A DNA stretch of 64,000 nt from JAKFWI01 sp031398975 (GTDB lineage: Bacteria; Pseudomonadota; Alphaproteobacteria; Caulobacterales; Aquidulcibacteraceae), in NCBI GenBank assembly GCA_031398975.1, contig JANNOI010000008.1, forward strand, positions 62,001 to 126,000. The letters run 5' to 3'. Both the position numbers and the translations under genes were made by a program. The notes beneath the pieces were generated by a model that was not told the DNA's origin, ran no database searches, and saw only the letters and a list, made by a program, of their open reading frames with translations. Of the stretch, positions 27,476 through 38,984 are shown one piece after another (positions within the stretch are counted from its first letter, which is position 1; each line of letters opens with the position of its first letter).

Positions 27476-28039
27476 TTGGCCGAACTGGCGGCGGAACAGG
27501 CGGGCGCGGGCGAGGCGGGGGAGCCGACGCGCCGGGATTTCATCTACATCGCGGCCGGCGCGGCCGGCGCGATCGGGGGCGCGGCGTTGGTTTGGCCGTT
27601 TGTGGACCAGATGAACCCGGCCGCCGATACGATGGCGCTCGCCTCCACGGAATATGATCTCTCCCAGGTCGCCGAAGGCCAGCAGGTGGTGATCATGTGG
27701 CGGGGGCTGCCCGTTTTCGTGCGCCACCGCACCGCCGCCGAAATCGCGGCCGCCCGCCGCGATGACGGCGTCGCCTTGAAGGATCCCGCCACCGACGCTG
27801 AGCGCGTGCTGCAATCGGACGGCAAGCCCGGCAAGCCCGAATTCATGATCGTGCAGGCCAATTGCACCCATCTGGGCTGCGTGCCCACGTTCGGGGGCGG
27901 CGATTTCGGCGGCTGGCTTTGCGCGTGCCACGGCTCGGTGTACGACACCGCCGCGCGGATCCGGGGGGGGCCCGCGCCCACCAATCTGCCGCTCGCCCCG
28001 TATGTCTACACCGCAGACACCGTCGTCAAAATCGGCTGA
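27476..28039 (+). CDS. petA: Ubiquinol-cytochrome c reductase Rieske iron-sulfur subunit
   Basis: Read from TTG at 27476 this is a 187-residue protein. The twin-arginine export/anchor sequence is TRRDFIYIAAGAAGAIGG (residues 18-35). The 2Fe-2S site is CTHLGC (C130, H132, disulfide C135) and CACHGS (C149, disulfide C151, H152). TTG is chosen because GGGAG lies 6 bases upstream and no ATG or GTG precedes the Tat signal in this frame after hemF. It transfers electrons from ubiquinol to cytochrome c1 in complex III. First gene of petABC, 12 bp before petB. Confidence 0.93.
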   Translation: MAELAAEQAGAGEAGEPTRRDFIYIAAGAAGAIGGAALVWPFVDQMNPAADTMALASTEYDLSQVAEGQQVVIMWRGLPVFVRHRTAAEIAAARRDDGVALKDPATDAERVLQSDGKPGKPEFMIVQANCTHLGCVPTFGGGDFGGWLCACHGSVYDTAARIRGGPAPTNLPLAPYVYTADTVVKIG

Positions 28040-28051
28040 TCGGACCCTCCC

Positions 28052-29542
28052 ATGAGCGGCGAAAGCACCTACACCCCCGGTTCGGCCTTCGAGCGCTGGC
28101 TCGATGTGCGCCTGCCGATCCTGCGGCTGGCCCATGACAGCTTCGTCGCCTACCCGACGCCGCGGAATTTGAATTATTGGTACACGTTCGGCGCCATCCT
28201 CTCTTTCATGCTGGTGGTGCAGATCGTGTCCGGCGTAGTGCTGGCCATGCATTACGTCGCCCATGTCGATTACGCGTTCGACAGCGTCCAGCGGATCGAG
28301 CGGGACGTGCCCTATGGCTGGCTGATCCAGAACATCCATTCCGTCGGCGCCTCGATGTTCTTCGTCGCGGTCTATGTGCACATGTTCCGCGGGCTCTATT
28401 ACGGCTCCTACAAGGCGCCGCGCGAAGTGCTCTGGATCCTCGGTTGCGTGATCTATCTGCTGATGGTCGCCACCGCCTTCATGGGCTACGTGCTGCCCTG
28501 GGGCCAGATGAGCTTCTGGGGCGCGACCGTGATCACCAACCTCCTGGGCGCCGTGCCGCTGGTGGGGGAATCGATCAAGCATTGGCTCATGGGCGGCTAT
28601 GCGATCGGCAACGCGACGCTGAACCGCTTCTTCTCGCTGCATTACCTGCTGCCGTTCCTGATCGCGGGCGTGAGCATCCTGCACGTCTGGGCGCTGCACG
28701 TTTCGGGGCAGAACAACCCGGCTGGGATCGAGCCGAAATCGAAGGAGGACACCGTCGCCTTCACGCCGTACGCCACAATGAAGGACGCGGTGGGCTTGTG
28801 CCTCTTCCTGCTGATGTTTGCGCTGTTTGTGTTCTACATGCCCGACGCCTTGGGCCATGCGGACAATTACATCGAGGCCAACCCGCTCGTCACGCCGCCC
28901 CATATCGTGCCCGAATGGTACCTCTTGCCGTTCTACGCGATCCTGCGGGCGATCGATTTCGACATCCTGTTCATCGACTCCAAGCTCGGCGGCGTGCTCG
29001 CCATGTTCGCGGCGATCGGGGTGTTGTTCGTGCTGCCCTGGCTCGATACCTCGAAGGTCCGCTCGATGCGGTACCGCCCGGTGGCGCGGCAATTCTTCAT
29101 CCTATTCGCCATCACCTGCGCGGCGCTCGGCTGGTGCGGGGGGCAGACGCCGGATCGGGTGCTGCTGCAAACCGGCCCGTACGTCAAAGAGCTGATCGAC
29201 CGCAACGGCGCCGTGATCGCCACCGTGGACGGACAGACCGCCGACATCGCAACCCGCGCCGCCCAGCAGCGCATCAATGCGCTGGGCCCGAACGTCGCCG
29301 AGACGGTGCGCACCCGCGAGCCGTATCGGTTCACGGTCACGCAATTGTCCCAGGTGCTGACGGCCTTTTATTTCGCGTTCTTCCTGCTGGTCCTGCCGCT
29401 GCTGGGCCTGCGCGAACGGCCCACGCAAATCCCGGACACGATCGCCAAATCCGTGCTGCGCGCGCATGACGGGCCAGCGCCCGCCGGCGGCAAGGCCCTC
29501 GCTTATGCGCCCCGCGACGGCGCGCCCCCGCCGGAGGCCTGA
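28052..29542 (+). CDS. petB: Cytochrome b of the bc1 complex (with enlarged gh loop)
   Basis: A 496-residue, eight-helix cytochrome b. The bis-histidine heme ligands are H96/H110 and H197/H211 with the canonical 13-residue spacing. The Qo-site PEWY is at 287-290. Between helices G (about 346-362) and H (about 430-452) there is an extra segment of some 60 residues (about 366-428) that the Rhodobacter-type protein lacks; by topology it faces the periplasm. The C-terminus adds about 40 polar residues. The gene is separate from petC, which starts one base after the petB stop. Confidence 0.95.
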   Translation: MSGESTYTPGSAFERWLDVRLPILRLAHDSFVAYPTPRNLNYWYTFGAILSFMLVVQIVSGVVLAMHYVAHVDYAFDSVQRIERDVPYGWLIQNIHSVGASMFFVAVYVHMFRGLYYGSYKAPREVLWILGCVIYLLMVATAFMGYVLPWGQMSFWGATVITNLLGAVPLVGESIKHWLMGGYAIGNATLNRFFSLHYLLPFLIAGVSILHVWALHVSGQNNPAGIEPKSKEDTVAFTPYATMKDAVGLCLFLLMFALFVFYMPDALGHADNYIEANPLVTPPHIVPEWYLLPFYAILRAIDFDILFIDSKLGGVLAMFAAIGVLFVLPWLDTSKVRSMRYRPVARQFFILFAITCAALGWCGGQTPDRVLLQTGPYVKELIDRNGAVIATVDGQTADIATRAAQQRINALGPNVAETVRTREPYRFTVTQLSQVLTAFYFAFFLLVLPLLGLRERPTQIPDTIAKSVLRAHDGPAPAGGKALAYAPRDGAPPPEA

Positions 29543-29543
29543 C

Positions 29544-30458
29544 GTGGCGCGTTCCCTGATCGCCGCTTGCGGCTTGGGCCTTCTGGCCCTCCTTCCAGGC
29601 GCCGCCTCCGCGGCCGGCGCCGCGAAGGAGATTCCGCACGAGAAGTGGTCCTTTGAGCAGGTCCCGTTCGGCACGTTCGACCGCGGCGCGCTCCAGCGCG
29701 GGCTCAAAGTGTATCTGGAGGTGTGCGCCTCCTGCCATTCGATGAACCTGCTCTCCTACCGCAATCTCGGCGAGAAGGGCGGGCCGCTCCAGGCCGTGCA
29801 GGGGCGCGACCGCGAGACCGGCGAGGAGAGCGTCCGCCTCGGCGCCCCCGGCGAAGGCTTCAAGCTGATCAACGCCAACGACAACCCGTACGTGAAGCAG
29901 CTCGCAAGCCAATACGAAGTCTCCGAGATCGATCAGGAGACCGGCGACACGGTCACCCGCCCGGCGCGCCCGGCGGATCGGTTCGTCGCGCCCTATCCCA
30001 ATGACGCGGCCGCGCGCGCGGCCAATGGCGGGGCGCTGCCGCCGGATTTCTCGGTGCTGGCGAAAGCCCGTCACGGCGGGGCGAGCTATATCAAGGCGCT
30101 GCTGAGCGGCTATGTGGCGCCTCCTGCGGGCCTCGAAGTGCCGCCGGGCCAGCATTACAACGTCTATATGGCAGGGGATCTTTCCTCCTATTGGAACGGC
30201 GATCCCCGCAAGCCACCGTACGGGGGCTTTCTCGCGATGGCGCCCCAGCTCACGGAGGGCCGCGTCACCTTCGATGACGGCACGCCCGCGACGGTGAAGC
30301 AGATGGCGTCCGACGTGGCGACGTTCATCGCGTGGGCGGCGGATCCGAACGCGGAGACGCGCCTGTCGCTCGGCTTTTCCGTGCTGGCCTATCTCTCGAT
30401 CGTCACCGGGCTCGTCTATGCGGCCTACCGGCAGGTCTGGAAGGCGGTCGGGCATTAG
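29544..30458 (+). CDS. petC: Cytochrome c1 of the bc1 complex
   Basis: A 304-residue protein with a cleavable-type signal (SLIAACGLGLLALLPGAASA), the heme c motif CASCH (C61, C64, H65), a likely axial methionine in GGFLAMAPQ, and a C-terminal anchor helix (LGFSVLAYLSIVTGLVYAAY). The GTG start at 29544 follows the petB stop by one base, with GGAGG 6-7 bases upstream. It accepts electrons from the Rieske protein and passes them to a soluble or membrane cytochrome c. Confidence 0.95.
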   Translation: MARSLIAACGLGLLALLPGAASAAGAAKEIPHEKWSFEQVPFGTFDRGALQRGLKVYLEVCASCHSMNLLSYRNLGEKGGPLQAVQGRDRETGEESVRLGAPGEGFKLINANDNPYVKQLASQYEVSEIDQETGDTVTRPARPADRFVAPYPNDAAARAANGGALPPDFSVLAKARHGGASYIKALLSGYVAPPAGLEVPPGQHYNVYMAGDLSSYWNGDPRKPPYGGFLAMAPQLTEGRVTFDDGTPATVKQMASDVATFIAWAADPNAETRLSLGFSVLAYLSIVTGLVYAAYRQVWKAVGH

Positions 30459-30502
30459 GCGGTCTGCATTAGGCTGGGGGCTTGGACCGCGGAGAAAACG
30501 CG

Positions 30503-31384
30503 ATGGACGGCTGGACCCTCGGCATTATCGGCGGCTCGGGCCTCTATGACCTCGCGGGCCTCGAAAGCGGCCGCTGGGAGGAGGTCGCGACCCCCTGGGG
30601 CCAGCCGTCGGACGCGCTCTATCGCGGCGCGCTGCACGGGGTGGAGCTTGTGTTCCTGCCGCGCCACGGCCGCGGCCACCGCCATTCGCCCAGCCACATC
30701 AATTACCGCGCCAATATCGATGCGCTGAAGCGGGCAGGGTGCACGGACGTTCTGTCGCTGTCGGCCTGCGGGTCGCTCGCCGAAGGCGTGGCGCCCGGCG
30801 CGTTCGTGGCGGTGGACCAGTTCATCGACACCACGTTCGCGCGCGCCAACAGCTTTTTCGGCGAGGGCCTGGTGGCGCACGTCTCGATGGCGCACCCCAC
30901 GTGCCCGCGCCTGTCGGGCCTCGCGGCGCAGGCCGCCCGCGCCGCCGGCGCGCCCACGATCGAAGGCGGAACCTATCTCGCCGTCGAAGGCCCGCACTTC
31001 TCCTCGCTGGCGGAATCGCGGCTCTACCGCAGCTGGGGCTGCACCGTGATCGGCATGACGAACATGCCCGAGGCCAAGCTCGCCCGCGAGGCCGAACTCC
31101 CCTATGCAAGCCTCGCCATGGTCACCGATTATGATTGCTGGCGCGAAACGGAAGCGCTGGTGACCGTTTCGGAAATCCTCGACGTGCTCCACGCCAACGC
31201 CGCCAAGGCCAAAGCGCTCATCGTCCACCTGGCGGGCGCGCTTGCCGCGGCCGGTCCCCGCACCCCATCCCCGATCGACACCTGCCTCGACGACGCCCTC
31301 ATCACCGCCCCCTCCGCCCGCGACCCCGCACTCGCCGCAAAACTCGACGCCGTTGCGGGCCGCCGCCTGCGCCGCGACGGGTGA
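30503..31384 (+). CDS. mtnP: S-methyl-5'-thioadenosine phosphorylase
   Basis: A 293-residue purine nucleoside phosphorylase-family enzyme. GIIGGSGLYDL near the start, PRHGRGHRHSPSHINYRANI, TYLAVEGPHFSS and the diagnostic NMPEAKLAREAELPYASLAM followed by VTDYDCW identify MTA phosphorylase, which recycles the by-product of polyamine synthesis. GGAG lies 8 bases before the ATG at 30503. A 44-bp gap after petC suggests possible read-through. Related enzymes acting on methylthioinosine cannot be fully excluded. Confidence 0.9.
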   Translation: MDGWTLGIIGGSGLYDLAGLESGRWEEVATPWGQPSDALYRGALHGVELVFLPRHGRGHRHSPSHINYRANIDALKRAGCTDVLSLSACGSLAEGVAPGAFVAVDQFIDTTFARANSFFGEGLVAHVSMAHPTCPRLSGLAAQAARAAGAPTIEGGTYLAVEGPHFSSLAESRLYRSWGCTVIGMTNMPEAKLAREAELPYASLAMVTDYDCWRETEALVTVSEILDVLHANAAKAKALIVHLAGALAAAGPRTPSPIDTCLDDALITAPSARDPALAAKLDAVAGRRLRRDG

Positions 31385-31387
31385 TGG

Positions 31388-31431
31388 GATCGGCGGCCTT
31401 GAGCAAATGCTCGCCCGCAAGGCCGCCGATC
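31388..31431. terminator. Perfect 14-bp hairpin between convergent genes
   Basis: GATCGGCGGCCTTG at 31388-31401 is exactly complementary to 31418-31431, around a 16-base loop which itself has an AGCA/TGCT mini-stem. It begins 4 bases after the MTA phosphorylase stop and ends 13 bases before the convergent hemerythrin stop. There is no clear T-run, so termination strength is uncertain. Confidence 0.65.
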
Positions 31432-31444
31432 GGTGTAGTGGCGT

Positions 31445-31966
31445 CTAGGAGGCGGCGCTGAGTTCTTCCATCAGTTCTTGTTTGCGCGCCATCAATTGTT
31501 CGCCCAGGGCTTCGAGGTCCATGTCGGCCTTGCGGGCCTCTTCGAACATGCCGTCGGGGCCTTCTTCTTCTTCGACATGGTGGGCGATCATTTCGCCCAG
31601 CACCTTGACGCGGGCGTCGTACATCTCGTCGCCCGGCTCCATTTCCTCGATCTCGGCGATCAGGGTCTTGGCGCTTTGGTGCTCGATCACGGCCTCGTTG
31701 TTCATGTCCTCGTCGCCGGTGGCTTGCAGGAAGGCCGGGTAGAAGATTTCTTCCTCGATCTGGGTGTGCACGGTCAGCGCCATGCAGATCTGGCTCGCCA
31801 GTTCAAACTTCTTGTCGTCGCTCCTGGCGGTCTCGAATTGCTGGAACCATTGCGCGACCTGCTTGTGATCGGCGCTCAAGAGGGCGATCGCGTCGGGCGT
31901 GACGCCGGCCCCGCCCGCGGGACCGGATTTGGAGGATGTCTTGGAGGCGGTTTGGGGGGTGGCCAT
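31445..31966 (-). CDS. Hemerythrin HHE domain protein
   Basis: A 173-residue four-helix protein. Candidate diiron ligands are in LLSADHKQV, HTQIEEEIFYPAF, VIEHQSAKTL and MIAHHVEEEEG, arranged as in the hemerythrin HHE cation-binding family. A Ser/Thr/Lys-rich N-terminal tail of about 20 residues is probably disordered. Such proteins bind oxygen, NO or iron and often respond to oxidative stress. GGAGAG lies about 5 bases before the ATG at 31966. It is divergent from ettA. Confidence 0.9.
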   Translation of the reverse strand: MATPQTASKTSSKSGPAGGAGVTPDAIALLSADHKQVAQWFQQFETARSDDKKFELASQICMALTVHTQIEEEIFYPAFLQATGDEDMNNEAVIEHQSAKTLIAEIEEMEPGDEMYDARVKVLGEMIAHHVEEEEGPDGMFEEARKADMDLEALGEQLMARKQELMEELSAAS

Positions 31967-32133
31967 GGGGCTCTCCTTCAAAGGGGACTTGCGCAGAGAA
32001 CCGGACGGGCCTCGCCAAGTTCCTCTGAGAATGGCTCGCAGCCACGCGAGCCCCGAGGGCGCATCGGCTCCCTTTCTTCCAGGCCGGGGTGGGGCTACAT
32101 CAGCGCTTTATCTTGCGGAGCGGGCAGCCCTTC

Positions 32134-33795
<1,662 letters not shown>

Positions 33796-33820
33796 GGGCA
33801 GGGGCGCGCGGCGGGCGCGG

Positions 33821-34120
33821 TCAGAACGCTTTCAGCACCTCGGCGACGTGCTCCACCCGCGGCGGCGCGGCGAAATGGGGGCCGACCAGCGCGCGCCATT
33901 GCGCGAAGGCGGGCGAGGCGCGGAACCCCTCAGTGTGATCCTCAACGCTCGCCCAGCCCACCAGCAGCCGGTAGCGGCTGGGATGCTCGATAGAACGGGT
34001 CAGCGCGAAGGAGAGGCAGCCTTTCGCGGCCTCGAACAGCGGCGCGGCGGCTGCGACGCCGGCTTCGAACGCGGCCTCTGCGCCGGGTTTGACATCGATC
34101 TCGGCGATTTCGGTGATCAT
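33821..34120 (-). CDS. Antibiotic biosynthesis monooxygenase (ABM) fold protein
   Basis: A 99-residue dimeric alpha-beta barrel-type protein: ITEIAEIDVKPGAEAAFEAG at the N-terminus, GCLSFALTRSIEHPSRYRLL in the middle, and WASVEDHTEGFRASPAFAQW toward the end, as in the ABM/YgiN family. Members include small monooxygenases, heme-degrading and quinol-related enzymes; no specific substrate is indicated. It is convergent with ettA with a 25-bp gap, and divergent from the thiC riboswitch. Confidence 0.85.
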   Translation of the reverse strand: MITEIAEIDVKPGAEAAFEAGVAAAAPLFEAAKGCLSFALTRSIEHPSRYRLLVGWASVEDHTEGFRASPAFAQWRALVGPHFAAPPRVEHVAEVLKAF

Positions 34121-34190
34121 GGTGCGCTGTTTCGCCCCGCCCTGCGCATGCGTCAAGCTTGCATCGGGCCCGTCGCTGTGGTGCTTTGAG

Positions 34191-34280
34191 GCTCGAAACA
34201 GGGGCGCCGCGCACGCGTGCATGGCTGAGAAGCACCCTTTGGACCTGATCCGGTTCGTACCGGCGTGGGAAGTTTCGGGC
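34191..34280 (+). promoter_or_regulatory. TPP riboswitch (THI element) aptamer
   Basis: The conserved TPP aptamer segments are present in order: ACAGGGGCGCC, GGCTGAGA, a CACCCTTTGGACCTGATC stretch and CGTACCGGCGTGGGAA. The closing P1 helix forms between GCTCGAAAC (34191-34199) and GTTTCGGGC (34272-34280). It lies 72 bp upstream of the thiC start. Binding of thiamine pyrophosphate would repress thiC. Confidence 0.95.
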
Positions 34281-34295
34281 GTGGGGGCCAGTCCC

Positions 34296-34344
34296 CGCTC
34301 CGTTCCTGCCTTCCCGCCCGCTGCGCGCCGCTGACAACGGAGCG
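34296..34344 (+). promoter_or_regulatory. Expression platform sequestering the thiC Shine-Dalgarno
   Basis: CGCTCCGTT (34296-34304) is perfectly complementary to AACGGAGCG (34336-34344), which contains the GGAG ribosome-binding site 9-10 bases before the thiC ATG. A competing GGGG/CCCC hairpin (34284-34296 region) touches the anti-Shine-Dalgarno arm and could free the site. No T-run follows, so control is probably at translation initiation. Confidence 0.75.
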
Positions 34345-34351
34345 TCATTGC

Positions 34352-36238
<1,887 letters not shown>

Positions 36239-36250
36239 TGTTCCAACCCC

Positions 36251-36351
36251 GTCATCCCGGCCGAAGCGAAGCGCAGCGCCGGGACCTTGCAGCGATCGCG
36301 CACCGTGCTGCTCGAGGCCCCGGATCGGCGCTGCGCGCTGTCCGGGGTGAC
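36251..36351. repeat. Imperfect palindromic intergenic element (second type)
   Basis: The 101-bp element lies between the convergent ends of thiC and ahcY. Its ends are inverted: GTCATCCCGG (36251-36260) against CCGGGGTGAC (36342-36351), one mismatch. Inside, GCGCAGCGCC (36271-36280) is exactly complementary to GGCGCTGCGC (36327-36336). It resembles a palindromic intergenic repeat dispersed in many alphaproteobacterial genomes (recalled, not checked). A transcription-terminating role is plausible. Confidence 0.7.
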
Positions 36352-36370
36352 ACGTGCAAGGCGCGCGCGC

Positions 36371-37786
36371 TCAGTAGCGGTAGTGGTCGGGCTTGAACGG
36401 GCCGGCTTGCGGCACGTTGATGTACTCGGCCTGCGGTTTTGAGAGGGTGGTGAGTTTCGCGCCCAGCTTGGCGAGGTGCAGCATCGCCACCTTCTCGTCG
36501 AGGCGCTTGGGCAGGGTGTAGACTTTGTTCTCGTAGGCGCCCGCATTGGTCCAGAGTTCGATCTGGGCCAAAGTCTGGTTGGTGAAGGACGCGCTCATCA
36601 CGAAGCTCGGATGGCCGGTGGCGTTGCCCAGATTGACGAGGCGGCCCTCCGACAGGAGGATGATCTTCTTGCCGTCCGGGAATTCCACGTGGTGGACCTG
36701 GGGCTTGATCTCGTCCCATTTGAAATTGCGCAGGCCCGACACCTGAATCTCGGCGTCGAAATGGCCAATATTGCACACGATCGCGTTGTGCTTCATCGCG
36801 CGCATGTGATCAACGGTGATCACATCCTTGTTGCCCGTGGCGGTGACGAAGATATCGGCCGCGCCCGCCACGTCCTCCAACGTCTTGACGTCATAGCCTT
36901 CCATCGCCGCCTGCAGCGCGCAGATCGGATCGATCTCGGTGACGATCACGCGCGCTCCGCCCTGGCGCAGGCTCGCGGCCGATCCCTTGCCGACATCGCC
37001 ATACCCGCACACCACCGCCACCTTGCCGGCGAGCATCACGTCCGTGCCGCGCCGGATCGCGTCGACAAGGCTCTCGCGACAGCCATAGAGATTGTCGAAC
37101 TTCGATTTGGTGACGCTGTCATTGACATTGATCGCCGGGAACGGCAGCTCGCCGCGCTCGGCCATCTGGTAGAGGCGGTGGACGCCCGTGGTCGTCTCCT
37201 CGGAGACGCCCTGGATCGCGGCCCGGATGGCGGAATAGAAGCCCGGCTTTTCCCGCAGATAGCGCTTCATCACCGCGTAGAGCGCTTCTTCCTCCTCGTT
37301 CTGGGGGTTGGCGAGGAGGGAAGGGTCCTGCTCGGCCTTCGGGCCCAGCACGCAGAGAAGGGTGGCGTCGCCGCCATCGTCGAGGATTAGATTGGGGTAG
37401 CCCCCGTCGGCCCATTCGAAGATGCGGTGCGCATAATCCCAGTACTCGGTGAGGCTCTCGCCCTTGAAGGCGAACACCGGGGTGCCGGCGGCGGCGATCG
37501 CGGCGGCGGCGTGGTCCTGGGTCGAGAAGATGTTGCACGAGGCCCAACGGACGTCCGCGCCCAGGGCCTCCAGCGTCTGGATCAGCACCGCGGTCTGGAT
37601 CGTCATGTGCAGCGAGCCCGCGATGCGCGCCCCCTTGAGCGGCTGGGCGGCGCCGTATTCCGCGCGCAGCGCCATCAGGCCCGGCATCTCCGTTTCGGCG
37701 ATCGCGATCTCCTTCGCCCCCCAGCCGGCGAGCGCGAGGTCCTTGACGGCGTAATCGGCGTTCGCGAGCGTGGCGGGCGAGGGCAT
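36371..37786 (-). CDS. ahcY: Adenosylhomocysteinase
   Basis: A 471-residue NAD-dependent enzyme splitting S-adenosylhomocysteine to adenosine and homocysteine. Seen are GSLHMTIQTAVLIETL-type sequence (here GSLHMTIQTAVLIQTLEALG), NIFSTQDHAAAAI, the NAD site VVCGYGDVGKGSA, and the C-terminal KPDHYRY. The insertion around NEEEEALYAVMKRYLREKP marks the long bacterial form. The ATG at 37786 with GGAGAT 7-8 bases upstream is preferred to a longer frame. A strong palindrome lies 76 bp upstream. Confidence 0.97.
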   Translation of the reverse strand: MPSPATLANADYAVKDLALAGWGAKEIAIAETEMPGLMALRAEYGAAQPLKGARIAGSLHMTIQTAVLIQTLEALGADVRWASCNIFSTQDHAAAAIAAAGTPVFAFKGESLTEYWDYAHRIFEWADGGYPNLILDDGGDATLLCVLGPKAEQDPSLLANPQNEEEEALYAVMKRYLREKPGFYSAIRAAIQGVSEETTTGVHRLYQMAERGELPFPAINVNDSVTKSKFDNLYGCRESLVDAIRRGTDVMLAGKVAVVCGYGDVGKGSAASLRQGGARVIVTEIDPICALQAAMEGYDVKTLEDVAGAADIFVTATGNKDVITVDHMRAMKHNAIVCNIGHFDAEIQVSGLRNFKWDEIKPQVHHVEFPDGKKIILLSEGRLVNLGNATGHPSFVMSASFTNQTLAQIELWTNAGAYENKVYTLPKRLDEKVAMLHLAKLGAKLTTLSKPQAEYINVPQAGPFKPDHYRY

Positions 37787-37861
37787 GGGACGATCTCCGG
37801 GGGCGGACTTCGGGGGCGGGGCCGCCCCGCGTGTAGCAAGCGCCGGCCGGCAAAACAATGA

Positions 37862-37885
37862 GGATATAAAGATACCTTTATATCC
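37862..37885. promoter_or_regulatory. Perfect 10-bp-arm palindrome, candidate SahR-type operator
   Basis: GGATATAAAG (37862-37871), a 4-base spacer ATAC, then CTTTATATCC (37876-37885). This AT-rich dyad stands out in a very G+C-rich context, between the divergent ahcY and ion channel genes. It resembles the ATATAAAG-type palindromes attributed to the ArsR-family regulator SahR, which controls ahcY and the SAM cycle in proteobacteria. That match is from memory. No regulator gene is adjacent. Confidence 0.65.
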
Positions 37886-37964
37886 CGATCGCGCCCCGAA
37901 CGCCCTCCCTTTTGGCCAAAAGCGCGGTAGGTTCGCGCGAAACTGCTTCGCGGGGGATCACGGC

Positions 37965-38915
37965 ATGGCGAACGCATCAGCGACAACACTCCCGCCGCCG
38001 CCTGCATCGCCGCCGGAGGCGCCCGGCGGGTTCGCGCCGCTCGCCCGCCTCACCCAATCCGCGACGTTCACCAATTTCATCCTGGCGTGCATCATCGCCA
38101 ACGCCATCACCCTTGGCGTCGACGCCCATTTCGGGGAAGCCAATCCCTGGCACGGCCTGATCGCGGAGGTGGACACCATCTTCCTGACGATCTTCACGGT
38201 CGAACTCGCGCTCGAATTCCTGGCCCAGGGCCCCAGGCGCTATGTCCGAGACGGCTGGAACTGGTTTGACTTGATCGTCGTCGCGCTCTGCTACATCTCC
38301 GCCGCGCCCGGGATCGCGGCGTTGCGGACGCTGCGCGTGTTGCGGGTGCTGCGTCTGGTTTCCAGCGTGCCCCAGATGCGGCGCGTAGTGGAGGCGCTGC
38401 TCGGCGCCATGCCCGGGATCGCGGCGACCACGGCGATCCTTGCGGTGGTGTTCTATATCGGGGCGGTAATGGCCACGACGCTGTTCCGCAGCGAGGTCGG
38501 GTTCCGGGACCTAGGCGAGTCCGCGCTGACCCTGTTCCAGCTCACCCAGTTCGACAGCTGGGGCGAGACGATCGGCAGGCTCACCGCCATCTATCCCTGG
38601 GCGTGGGCGTTCCTGATGGGCTTTACGGTGATTGCGGCCTTCGCCGTGCTTAACCTGTTCATCGGCGTGATCGTGGACGCAGTCCAGGCCACGCGCGACG
38701 AGGTGCAGAAGACGATCGCCGAAAATGTCGCCGAGATGCAGCACGACGTGCACGAGATCCGGGATATGAAGGCCGAACTGGTCGGCAATGTCGAAGATAT
38801 CGAGGAGGCCCAGCTCGGGGCCGCCGCGCTGCAGCGTGTCCTCTTGGAGGAGGTCCGCGCCCTGCGGGCCGAGATCACGGCGCTGAAAGGCGAGCGCGTC
38901 GAAGCGCCACGATGA
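37965..38915 (+). CDS. Voltage-gated ion channel (bacterial NaChBac-like) with atypical filter
   Basis: A 316-residue six-helix channel subunit. S1 to S4 span about residues 32-135; S4 carries four arginines at three-residue steps (R121, R124, R127, R130) in ALRTLRVLRVLRLV. The pore loop reads FQLTQFDSWGET (191-202), where bacterial sodium channels have FQxxTLESWS, so the key filter Glu is replaced by Asp (D197) and the flanking residues differ. S6 (LMGFTVIAAFAVLNLFIGVI) is followed by a C-terminal coiled coil. GGGGGA lies 8 bases before the ATG. Na+ or Ca2+ selectivity is open. Confidence 0.88.
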   Translation: MANASATTLPPPPASPPEAPGGFAPLARLTQSATFTNFILACIIANAITLGVDAHFGEANPWHGLIAEVDTIFLTIFTVELALEFLAQGPRRYVRDGWNWFDLIVVALCYISAAPGIAALRTLRVLRVLRLVSSVPQMRRVVEALLGAMPGIAATTAILAVVFYIGAVMATTLFRSEVGFRDLGESALTLFQLTQFDSWGETIGRLTAIYPWAWAFLMGFTVIAAFAVLNLFIGVIVDAVQATRDEVQKTIAENVAEMQHDVHEIRDMKAELVGNVEDIEEAQLGAAALQRVLLEEVRALRAEITALKGERVEAPR

Positions 38916-38984
38916 CGAAGTTTTCATGGGTTCGCCGCGCCCCGGCCCTTGGCGTTCGCGCCTGCAGCGACGATGATCGCGTCT

